From Salinispora tropica CNB-440 (lineage in GTDB: Bacteria > Actinomycetota > Actinomycetes > Mycobacteriales > Micromonosporaceae), in the NCBI RefSeq assembly GCF_000016425.1, contig NC_009380.1, positions 4,840,144 to 4,904,143 on the forward strand: 64,000 nucleotides of DNA, in the 5' to 3' direction. The notes beneath the pieces are model-generated. The model had not been told where the DNA came from. It worked only from the letters and a program-made list of their open reading frames with translations, and ran no database searches. Made by a program: the position numbers and the translations under genes. This document shows positions 9,032-16,538 of this stretch, in pieces. Position 1 is the first letter of the stretch. Every line of letters starts with the position of its first letter.

Positions 9032-10746
9032 GTTCCCTCCCCACGCCCAACAGCCCCGAACCCCTGCCACCTTCGCGTCAGCCGACCCTGCGGGTCAACG
9101 GCGCCAACCAGATGGCCACGCCACCGCTCGTCGGCCACCGGAAAGTCCTCCCGCCAGTGGCAACCCCGGGTCTCCTGCCGCGCGGCGGCGGCAGCCACCA
9201 GCACCGTCGCCACGGTCAGCAGATTCGTCGCCTCCCAGTCCGAGGTCTGCGGAACTCCCTCGGCCTCGCCGAGCCCGACCAGGGCAGCCGCCGTGTCGGC
9301 CAGGGTCCCCGCCGACCGCAGCACGCCCGCGCCCCGCGTCATCGCCCGTTGCAGGGCGGGAACGCCGGCGACGGGGAGCACCCGACCCGTACCGCCCACC
9401 CAGGCACCGGTCGACGCCGGGCGCAACTGTTCCGGCAGGCCGGTCGCCAGGTCCTCGGCGATCCGGCGGGAGAAGACCAACCCCTCCAGCAACGAGTTGC
9501 TGGCCAGCCGGTTCGCGCCGTGCACACCGGTGCAGGCGACCTCACCACAGGCGTACAGGCCGGGGATGGACGTACGGCCGTGCAGGTCGGTACGGACGCC
9601 GCCGGAGGCGTAGTGCGCCGCCGGGGCCACCGGAATCAGGTCGGTCGCCGGATCGACCCCGATGGACAGGCAGGAGGCCACGATGGTGGGAAAACGGCGG
9701 GCAAGGAACTCACCGCCGAGGTGACGGGCGTCGAGAAAGACGTGGTCCGAGCCAGACGTCAGCAGTACCCGGTGGATGGCTTTTGCGACCACGTCCCGGG
9801 GGGCCAGCTCCGCCAACTCGTGCTGTCCGACCATGAACCGCTTGCCGTCGGAATCCACCAGCTGGGCACCCTCGCCACGCAGCGCCTCCGAGACCAGCGG
9901 CTGCTGGGCGTGCCGGACCCCGGGCGCCCGGGCAGACGGCGGGACAATCAGCGCGGTCGGGTGGAACTGGACGAACTCCAGATCGGTGACGGCGGCACCG
10001 GCCCGCAACGCGAGGGCCACCCCGTCGCCGGTGGAGACCGCGGGATTGGTGGTGACCGCGAAGACCTGACCCATCCCCCCGGTCGCGAGCACCACCGCGC
10101 GACCCAGGATCGCTCCGACGCCGTCCTCGCTGCCCTCACCGAGCACGTGCAGGGTCACCCCACAGGCCGGGCCGAGCCCGTCCGGACCATTCCCGGGAGC
10201 CCGAAGCAGGTCCAGCACCAGGGCGTGCTCGACGAGCCGGATCCATGGATCCCGGCGAACGGCGGCGTGTAGCGCCCGCTGCACCTCCGCACCGGTGGCG
10301 TCGCCACCCGCGTGCACGATCCGGTCCGCTCGGTGCCCGCCCTCCCGGGTGAGCATGAGCGAGCCATCCGGGTTGCGATCGAACTCCGCGCCGATCCGCA
10401 TCAACTCCCGCAGCCGGGTGGGCCCCTCCTCGACGAGGACCCGGACCGCCGCCGGGTCACTGAGGCCGACCCCGGCGACCTCGGTGTCCGAGGCGTGGGC
10501 CGCGGGAGTGTCGAGCGGATCGAGCACCGCGGCGATGCCGCCCTGCGCCCAGCGTGTCGAGCCCTCCTCGATGTCGACCTTCGAGACCACCGTGACGTGC
10601 AGGCCCGCCTCACGCAGGTGGAGCGCGGCGGTCAGCCCGGCGACACCGGATCCGACGACGATCACGTCGGTCGTCTCCACCCACCCGGGCGCGGGCGCCG
10701 CCAGCAGACGGGGCAGGGCCGGCTGGTCGCCGGTCGGTAGGTCCAT
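9028..10746 (-). CDS. nadB: L-aspartate oxidase
   Basis: FAD enzyme oxidising aspartate to iminoaspartate, the first step of bacterial de novo NAD synthesis. The 572-aa protein shows the FAD-binding VIVVGSGVAGLTAALHLREAG, succinate-dehydrogenase-like segments (QGGIAAVL, FVQFHPTAL), catalytic-region Arg/His residues and GLYACGEVACTGVHGANRLASNSLLEG. ATG at 10746; an in-frame TTG at 10767 is a less likely start. Coupled to nadC. The usual partner nadA (quinolinate synthase) is not in this window. Confidence 0.95.
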   Translation of the reverse strand: MDLPTGDQPALPRLLAAPAPGWVETTDVIVVGSGVAGLTAALHLREAGLHVTVVSKVDIEEGSTRWAQGGIAAVLDPLDTPAAHASDTEVAGVGLSDPAAVRVLVEEGPTRLRELMRIGAEFDRNPDGSLMLTREGGHRADRIVHAGGDATGAEVQRALHAAVRRDPWIRLVEHALVLDLLRAPGNGPDGLGPACGVTLHVLGEGSEDGVGAILGRAVVLATGGMGQVFAVTTNPAVSTGDGVALALRAGAAVTDLEFVQFHPTALIVPPSARAPGVRHAQQPLVSEALRGEGAQLVDSDGKRFMVGQHELAELAPRDVVAKAIHRVLLTSGSDHVFLDARHLGGEFLARRFPTIVASCLSIGVDPATDLIPVAPAAHYASGGVRTDLHGRTSIPGLYACGEVACTGVHGANRLASNSLLEGLVFSRRIAEDLATGLPEQLRPASTGAWVGGTGRVLPVAGVPALQRAMTRGAGVLRSAGTLADTAAALVGLGEAEGVPQTSDWEATNLLTVATVLVAAAAARQETRGCHWREDFPVADERWRGHLVGAVDPQGRLTRRWQGFGAVGRGEGT

Positions 10747-10830
10747 CCCCACAGTCAACCCGAACAACGCACGCCGGAGGCGGCGGGGGCGAGACGAGTG
10801 GTTTAGGCAACGCCGTGTCCGACCGGGCCC

Positions 10831-10848
10831 CTTCGCCCGCCGGCGAAG
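10831..10848 (-). terminator. Hairpin after lipoprotein gene
   Basis: CTTCGCC-cgcc-GGCGAAG hairpin between the septum-formation-type lipoprotein gene and nadB on the minus strand. It probably terminates the lipoprotein transcript. Short stem, no T-tract. Confidence 0.4.
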
Positions 10849-10873
10849 CCGAAGAAGGGTGCCCTGCTCCTCG

Positions 10874-11761
10874 CTAGCGGATCCGGACCGGCAACCGGGC
10901 CGGACCGGCGCCCTGCAGCGACCCGGTCACCGCACGGTCGCTGAGCCACAGGTAGCAGCGGACGCCCCGATCGCCGACCCTCCACCCGTCGGCACCGGGT
11001 GGGCGGACCACCACGTCGACGCGCAGCCGCAGCGCCGGGTCATCGGGCACCTCGGCGAAGCGCGCGATCTCGCTGCGGCAGCCGGCGTAGAGCGGCGCCC
11101 AGTCCACGTCCGCGGTGGGGTACGGCTGGTCCGGTGCCCGCCACACCCCGACGAACTCCGCGTCGTGCCGGCTGCGGCAATCCACGGGGCGCAGGGTCCC
11201 CACCCCACCACCTCGATCCGGACTGGTCTGCTGGCAACCGAGCCGCAGCGGTGACCCGTCGACAAGCGCGCCGCGCAGGCTGCCGGTGCGGAGGACCACC
11301 TCGGCACCCACCTCTGCGGTGGTCACCTCGGTCAGGTCACAGCGGTACCACCGGGAACCAGAAGCCCAGCCCGAAGGGGACGGGACAGCCACCGAGAGCC
11401 GCAGCCGCCCGGCCCGCCAGCCGGCCCCCACGTACGTGCTGGTGCGGGTGTCACAGTCGGCGAACGCGCCCCGCAGGTCGACCGAGCCGGCGGCCGGTGG
11501 GCCCGACCGCCCCGCCGAGAAGGTGCCCACGTGCACGGTCTCGACCCGGTGCGGGACCGCGCACTCCACCGGCTGGTACGCCGCCAGGGTCACCTGGACG
11601 GTGGCGTCGGCCACCTGGCAGACGCCCGCTTCGGGGGTGAACGGACCCGCGGGGGGCAGTGCCCCCCAGTCGTCGGTCAGGTCACCGTCGGTCGGCCCGG
11701 CGCATCCCGCCAGCAGCACCACGGCGACCGCGATCGCAACCTTCCCGACCCGATGTCCCAC
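10874..11761 (-). CDS. Septum-formation-family lipoprotein
   Basis: A predicted secreted lipoprotein: signal peptide IAVAVVLLAGC with a lipobox Cys near residue 20. The mature part holds two copies of the actinobacterial Septum_form-type module, each with Cys/His landmarks: VECAVPHRVETVHVG ... FADC ... WYRCDL, then VDCRSRHDAEFVGVW ... YAGC ... RCYLWL. Members of this family are linked to septum formation, but the biochemical role is unknown. The GTG at 11761 has GGGAGG 4 nt upstream; the frame is open to 11803. It separates the pan and nad operons. Confidence 0.7.
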   Translation of the reverse strand: MGHRVGKVAIAVAVVLLAGCAGPTDGDLTDDWGALPPAGPFTPEAGVCQVADATVQVTLAAYQPVECAVPHRVETVHVGTFSAGRSGPPAAGSVDLRGAFADCDTRTSTYVGAGWRAGRLRLSVAVPSPSGWASGSRWYRCDLTEVTTAEVGAEVVLRTGSLRGALVDGSPLRLGCQQTSPDRGGGVGTLRPVDCRSRHDAEFVGVWRAPDQPYPTADVDWAPLYAGCRSEIARFAEVPDDPALRLRVDVVVRPPGADGWRVGDRGVRCYLWLSDRAVTGSLQGAGPARLPVRIR

Positions 11762-11861
11762 GCCGCCTCCCAGGGTCGACGCCCCGCCTGCCGACGAGCC
11801 CACCCAGGGTAGCCAACAATGCCCGGCCGGTAACAGAGCCTCGTGGCGTGGCTCCGGCGGG

Positions 11862-11889
11862 CGGGCTCGCCCGCCGGAGGCGACAAGCG
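11862..11889 (-). terminator. panD terminator
   Basis: Perfect 12-bp stem (CTCCGGCGGGCG and its complement) with a 4-nt loop, 17 bp past the panD stop on the minus strand. Confidence 0.65.
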
Positions 11890-11905
11890 GGCAAACCGCC
11901 CCCGG

Positions 11906-12334
11906 TCAGGCCAGCGAGTCCGCCAACGGGTTGGGGACCGGCGCCCCCGCCGTCCCGGGCGCCGCCGTAGCCGCGTCCGCGTTCAGGTCAACAATCCGGT
12001 TGCCCGAATCGACGTGCACGATCCGCGGCTGGTAGCCACGCGCCTGCGCATCCTCCAGCTGTCCATAGGCGATGAGGATGACCAGGTCCCCCGGGTGGAC
12101 AAGGTGGGCGGCGGCACCGTTGATTCCGATCACGCCGCTGCCGCGCCGGCCTGGGATCACATAGGTCTCCAGGCGGGCGCCGTTGGTGACGTCCACGATC
12201 GCCACCTGCTCGCCTGGGAGCAGATCGGCCGCGTCCAGTAGATCCTGGTCCACCGTGACCGACCCGACGTAGTGCAGGTCGGCCTGGGTGACCGTGGCCC
12301 GGTGAATTTTCGACTTGAGCATGGTGCGCAGCAT
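11906..12334 (-). CDS. panD: Aspartate 1-decarboxylase proenzyme
   Basis: Pyruvoyl enzyme making beta-alanine for pantothenate. The 142-aa proenzyme carries the self-cleavage site Gly24-Ser25 in HYVGSVTVD, the N-terminal [10 protein letters not shown] strand and conserved [14 protein letters not shown] and [14 protein letters not shown] segments. The C-terminal Ala/Pro tail beyond about residue 120 is variable in the family. It follows panC by 23 bp in the same operon. Confidence 0.96.
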
Positions 12335-12357
12335 CGGGCGCCTTTCGTCAGGGTGGG

Positions 12358-13206
12358 TCAGTAACGCGGGGCGAGCTGGACGGACACGTTGTCGATCAGA
12401 CGGGTGGTGCCGACCCAGGCGGCGGCGAGCAGCCGCGCCGGGCCGGTGACCGGCCCCGGCTCCAGCTCCGGATCGGTGAGCACCAGGTAGTCCAGTTGGA
12501 CACCGGGCGGGCCGGCGTCGAGCGCGGCATGCGCGGCGGCCAGCACCGCGCCCGCGTCCGCGCCCCCGGCAGCTGCGGCTACCCCCGCCTGCAACGCCCC
12601 CGACAGGCTCAGCGCAGCCGTCCGCCCATCGGGCGACAGGTAGCGGTTACGGCTGGACAGGGCCAGCCCGTCCGGCTCCCGGACCGTCGGCACACCGACG
12701 ATCTCCACCGGCACCTCCAGGTCGCGAACCATTCGGCGGACCAGGGTCAGCTGCTGGTAGTCCTTCTCACCGAAGAACGCTCGATCCGGCCGGGTGAGCT
12801 GGAGCAGCTTCAGCACCACGGTCAACACCCCGTGGAAGAAGCCCGGGCGGCTCTGCCCCTCCAACTCCTCGCCGAGCTGGCCCGGGTTGACCCAGACCCG
12901 CGGCTGGCCCTGCGGGTACAGCTCCGGCACGGCCGGCGCGAAGACCACCGCCGCGCCGGCCCGACGGCAGATCTCCAGGTCCTCGTCGAGGGGGCGCGGG
13001 TAGCGGTCGAAATCCTCGTCTGGCCCGAACTGGAGTGGGTTCACAAAGATCGTGACCACGACGTTGTCAGCCTGCTCCCGGGCCGCCCGCAACAGGGTCT
13101 CGTGCCCGGAGTGCAGGGCACCCATGGTCATCACGACGCCCACGGTGCCGGTCAACCCGTCCCGCGCCGCTGCCAGGTCGGCACGGGTGTGCACCAGCTC
13201 GGTCAC
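12358..13206 (-). CDS. panC: Pantothenate synthetase
   Basis: Joins pantoate and beta-alanine using ATP. It is a HIGH-superfamily nucleotidyltransferase: [14 protein letters not shown] (HxGH signature), [18 protein letters not shown], the GEKDYQQL loop and [11 protein letters not shown]. 282 aa from the GTG at 13206, which overlaps the stop of the upstream DUF2520 gene as GTGA (13203-13206). The frame is open to 13227, but the family N-terminus favours this start. Confidence 0.96.
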
Positions 13207-14147
13207 GCAGCCACCTTCCGATCCCACCCACTCAGCACGCCCAGCAACGGCTGCGCGTCCGTCGGCCGCAGCCAGCCGGCCGCGATCGCTCGATCCGCCG
13301 TCCGTCGGGCCAACGCCAGGTAGGGGCCCACCGATTCCGGCGCGGTCGCCGCGAGCTGGGCCAGGTGCCGCTCGACGGTGCCGGTGTCACCCCGGGAGAT
13401 CGGTCCGGTCAGCGCATCGTCCCCGAGCCGCAGCGCGTTGTCCAAGGCGGCCCGCAGCAGCGGCGTGAGCACCCGTCCCGGCTGGGTCACCCCGGCATCC
13501 CGCAGCCGGTCAGCCGCCTCGTTGACGAGGGTGATCAGGTGGTTGGCACCGTGGACGAGGGCCGCGTGGTAGAGCGGTCGCTCCGCCTCAGCGACCCACT
13601 CCGGTACGCCGTTGAGGTCGGCGACGAGTCGGGTGGCGAACGGACGTAGCTGCGCCGGGGCGGTCAACCCGTACGAGATGCCGGGCAACCGGGGGAGATC
13701 GTCCGGCGTACCGGTGAAGGTCATCGCGGGGTGCAGGGCCAGCGGGGTGGCCCCGGCCACCACGACCGGCGCCAGTACCGCCAGGCCGTGCGCACCGGAG
13801 GTGTGCGCGACCACCTGCCCCGGACGTAACGCCCCGGCCTCGGCGAGGCCGGCGACAACCCCCGCGAGCGCGTCGTCCGGCACCGCCACCAACAGGAGAT
13901 CGGTGGCGGCGCGGGCTACCGAGGTGGCCGACCGCGCCGGCACGTCGGCCAGGAGCAGCGCCATCCGGGCGCGTGAGGCGGCGGAGCCCCCGGCCGCGGC
14001 GACGACCCGGTGCCCGGCGGTGGCGAGAGCGGCAGCCAACACGGCACCGACCCGGCCAACGCCGATCACGCCGACAGTCAGGGAACGAGAGGTAGGAGCG
14101 CCAACCGCCTGATCGGCGGGACGCGGAGACAGCGAAACGCTCATCAC
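13203..14147 (-). CDS. Rossmann-fold/DUF2520 oxidoreductase, candidate ketopantoate reductase
   Basis: First gene of the panC-panD operon. The N-terminal NAD(P)-binding domain starts with [21 protein letters not shown] (GxGxxG, residues about 25-45), followed by VAVPDDAL and [13 protein letters not shown]. The C-terminal half is the all-helical DUF2520 domain (residues about 170-300, [15 protein letters not shown]). The architecture matches 6-phosphogluconate-dehydrogenase-like reductases such as PanE in overall plan but not sequence. Coupling to panC suggests a role as ketopantoate reductase; this is inference. Start is the GTG at 14147 (GAGGA 10 nt upstream) or the adjacent ATG at 14144. 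Confidence 0.8.
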
Positions 14148-14220
14148 GATGATCCAGTCCTCGGAGGGGTACCGGTCGATCGCAAGTATGCGCCGCCGCG
14201 CCGGAACCGGGACAGGGCGG

Positions 14221-14236
14221 TGTGAAAACGTTCACC
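14221..14236. promoter_or_regulatory. Crp/GlxR-like operator
   Basis: TGTGAAAACGTTCACC matches the cAMP-receptor-protein consensus TGTGA-N6-TCACA except at the last base. It is centred about 93 bp upstream of the methyltransferase-nuoD operon and in the divergent control region with the DUF2520-panC-panD operon. A Crp-family regulator is encoded at 54898. Confidence 0.5.
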
Positions 14237-14321
14237 ACCGAGGGCCGGGGATACCCGTTTCCCCGAAGGCGACACGAGGTGCCGGTCCGCAACCGGGACG
14301 GCCAAACCGAAGGAGGGGCTG

Positions 14322-15338
14322 ATGCCGATCCGCTGGCGGGACGCGATGGAGCAGGCGCTGTACGGGCCGGACGGCTTCTTCGTCTCCGGCGCCGGCCCGG
14401 CCGATCACTTCCGCACCAGCGTGCACGCCTCCCCGGCGTTCGCGGCGGCCCTGCACCGGCTGATCGCCACCGTCGACGCCGCCCTGGACCACCCAGAACA
14501 GCTCGCGGTCGTCGATATCGGGGCGGGGCGGGGTGAGCTGCTGCGCACCCTGGAAGTCAGTATCGCCGGGGCCACCGACACGTCCCTCCCAGACCGGCTG
14601 CGACTCACCGCCGTCGAACGCGCCCCGCGCCCCGCGGACCTGCCCGCGGGGATCACCTGGACGAACCAGATCCCCGCGGGCGTCACCGGCCTCCTGCTGG
14701 CCACCGAGTGGCTCGACAACGTCCCGCTGGACCTGGCCGTGGCCACCCCGGAGGGCTGGCGGTACCTCCTGGTGGACCCCGCCACGGGCGAGGAGACAGT
14801 CGGTACTCCGGTCAGCCCGGAAGACGCCGACTGGCTGACCCGGTGGTGGTCGCCGCCAGCCGACGACGACCCGGGCACCCGCGCCGAGATCGGCCGGACC
14901 CGCGACGACGCCTGGGCGGACGCCCTCGGGCGACTCGACCGGGGGCTGGCGGTCACGGTGGACTACGGGCACCTCCGACAAGCCCGACCGACCACCGGGA
15001 CCCTGACCGGATACCGGAACGGGCGGCAGGTCTCACCGGTACCCGACGGATCGTGCGACGTCACCGCGCACATCGCCGTGGACTCGGTCGCCGCCTCCGG
15101 TGCGCAGGTCGGGCGAGCCCCGTACACCCTGGTGTCGCAGCGGACGGCGCTGCGGGCGCTGGGTGCCGACGGCCGCCGCCCCCCATTGGAGCGGGCCAGC
15201 ACCGACCCCGCGGGATACCTCCGGGCCCTCTCCGCGGCGTCGGCGGTGGCCGAGCTGATCGACCCGGCGGGCCTCGGCGGGCACTGGTGGCTCCTCCAGC
15301 CGGCCGGCGTCACCCTCGACCCACTCGTGGCACCATGA
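14322..15338 (+). CDS. MidA/NDUFAF7-family SAM-dependent methyltransferase
   Basis: A 338-aa class I methyltransferase of the MidA/NDUFAF7 (COG1565-like) family. SAM motif I is VVDIGAGRGELL (residues about 63-74), with post-I ERAPRP and the family segment LLATEWLDNVPLDLA, matching the EFxDAxP region. Late VTVDYGHLR is also typical. In eukaryotes NDUFAF7 dimethylates an arginine of the complex I subunit NDUFS2; here the next gene encodes the NDUFS2/NuoD homologue, overlapping by ATGA. The ATG is preceded by AAGGAGG. The substrate is inferred from context. Confidence 0.85.
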   Translation: MPIRWRDAMEQALYGPDGFFVSGAGPADHFRTSVHASPAFAAALHRLIATVDAALDHPEQLAVVDIGAGRGELLRTLEVSIAGATDTSLPDRLRLTAVERAPRPADLPAGITWTNQIPAGVTGLLLATEWLDNVPLDLAVATPEGWRYLLVDPATGEETVGTPVSPEDADWLTRWWSPPADDDPGTRAEIGRTRDDAWADALGRLDRGLAVTVDYGHLRQARPTTGTLTGYRNGRQVSPVPDGSCDVTAHIAVDSVAASGAQVGRAPYTLVSQRTALRALGADGRRPPLERASTDPAGYLRALSAASAVAELIDPAGLGGHWWLLQPAGVTLDPLVAP

Positions 15339-16501
15339 CAGGCATGACCACGGACGCCGATCTCCGCGAACTGACCGTCGGCACCGGCGCCGGTGGGGAG
15401 CAACTCGGCACGGACATGGTGCTCAACATCGGTCCGCAGCACCCCTCGACGCACGGAGTACTCCGGTTGCGGCTGGTGCTCGACGGCGAACGGGTGGTGA
15501 GCGCCGAACCGGTCGTCGGCTACATGCACCGGGGCGCGGAGAAGCTGTTCGAGGTCCGCGACTACCGGCAGATCATCGTGTTGGCGAACCGACACGACTG
15601 GCTCTCGGCGTTCGCCAACGAACTCGGCGTGGTGCTCGCCGTGGAGCGGCTGCTGGGGATGGAGGTTCCGGAGCGGGCCACCTGGCTCCGGATGGCGCTC
15701 GCCGAGCTGAACCGGGTCCTCAACCACCTGATGTTCCTCGGGTCGTACCCGCTGGAGATCGGGGCGATCACCCCGATGTTCTACGCCTTTCGGGAACGGG
15801 AGACACTCCAGACGGCGCTCGAGGAGGTCTCCGGCGGGCGGATCCACTACATGTTCAACCGGGTCGGTGGGCTCAAGGAGGAGGTGCCGGCCGGCTGGAC
15901 CGGGCGGGCCCGGGCGGCTATCGGCGAGGTCCGGCGGAGCCTGCCCGACCTGGACAACCTGATCCGGCGAAACGAGATCTTCCTGGCCCGTACCGTCGGC
16001 GTCGGGGTGCTCTCGGCGGCCCAGGCCGCCGCGTACGGCGCCTCTGGACCGGTCGCCCGCGCCTCCGGCCTCGACCTCGACCTACGCCGGGACGAGCCGT
16101 ACCTGGCGTACGACCAGCTCGACGTGCCGGTGGTGACCCGCACCGCCGGGGACTGTCACTCCCGCTTCGAGGTGCTACTCGACCAGGTGTACGTCTCGCT
16201 GGACCTCGCCGAGCAGTGCCTGGACCGGGTGGACCGGCTAACCGGGCCGATCAACACCCGGCTGCCGAAGGTGCTCAAGGCACCCGAGGGGCACACCTAC
16301 GCCTGGACCGAGAACCCGCTCGGTATCAACGGGTACTACCTGGTGTCCCGGGGTGAGAAGACGCCGTGGCGGCTGAAGCTACGCACCGCGTCCTACGCCA
16401 ACGTGCAGGCGCTGGCCACCCTCCTGCCCGGTTGCCTGGTGCCGGACCTGGTCGCCATCCTCGGCTCAATGTTCTTCGTGGTCGGCGACATCGACAAGTG
16501 A
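15335..16501 (+). CDS. Orphan NuoD-like subunit (NDUFS2/49-kDa family)
   Basis: A 388-aa homologue of the quinone-site subunit of complex I. It has GPQHPSTHGVLRL (His40, the quinone-site His), HRGAEKLFEVRDY, LNHLMFLGSYPLEIGA, FRERE, RVGGLKEEVP and a C-terminal ILGSMFFVVGDIDK. No hydrogenase CxxC motifs are present, so it is complex-I-like. The conserved RMDYL quinone-ligand tyrosine is replaced: the segment reads RHDWL, with Trp89. No other nuo genes are nearby. Translationally coupled to the upstream methyltransferase (ATGA, 15335-15338); an ATG at 15344 is an alternative start. Function uncertain: alternate complex I subunit or repurposed paralogue. Confidence 0.85.
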   Translation: MTGMTTDADLRELTVGTGAGGEQLGTDMVLNIGPQHPSTHGVLRLRLVLDGERVVSAEPVVGYMHRGAEKLFEVRDYRQIIVLANRHDWLSAFANELGVVLAVERLLGMEVPERATWLRMALAELNRVLNHLMFLGSYPLEIGAITPMFYAFRERETLQTALEEVSGGRIHYMFNRVGGLKEEVPAGWTGRARAAIGEVRRSLPDLDNLIRRNEIFLARTVGVGVLSAAQAAAYGASGPVARASGLDLDLRRDEPYLAYDQLDVPVVTRTAGDCHSRFEVLLDQVYVSLDLAEQCLDRVDRLTGPINTRLPKVLKAPEGHTYAWTENPLGINGYYLVSRGEKTPWRLKLRTASYANVQALATLLPGCLVPDLVAILGSMFFVVGDIDK

Positions 16502-16538
16502 GCGGTCCGGCGGCGTCCGTGCAGCGTTGCCGGCGCCG

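Noticed and set aside
10801..10870. Small gene between nadB and the lipoprotein gene
   Set aside because: Open frames there are short, have no ribosome-binding site and overlap a hairpin.
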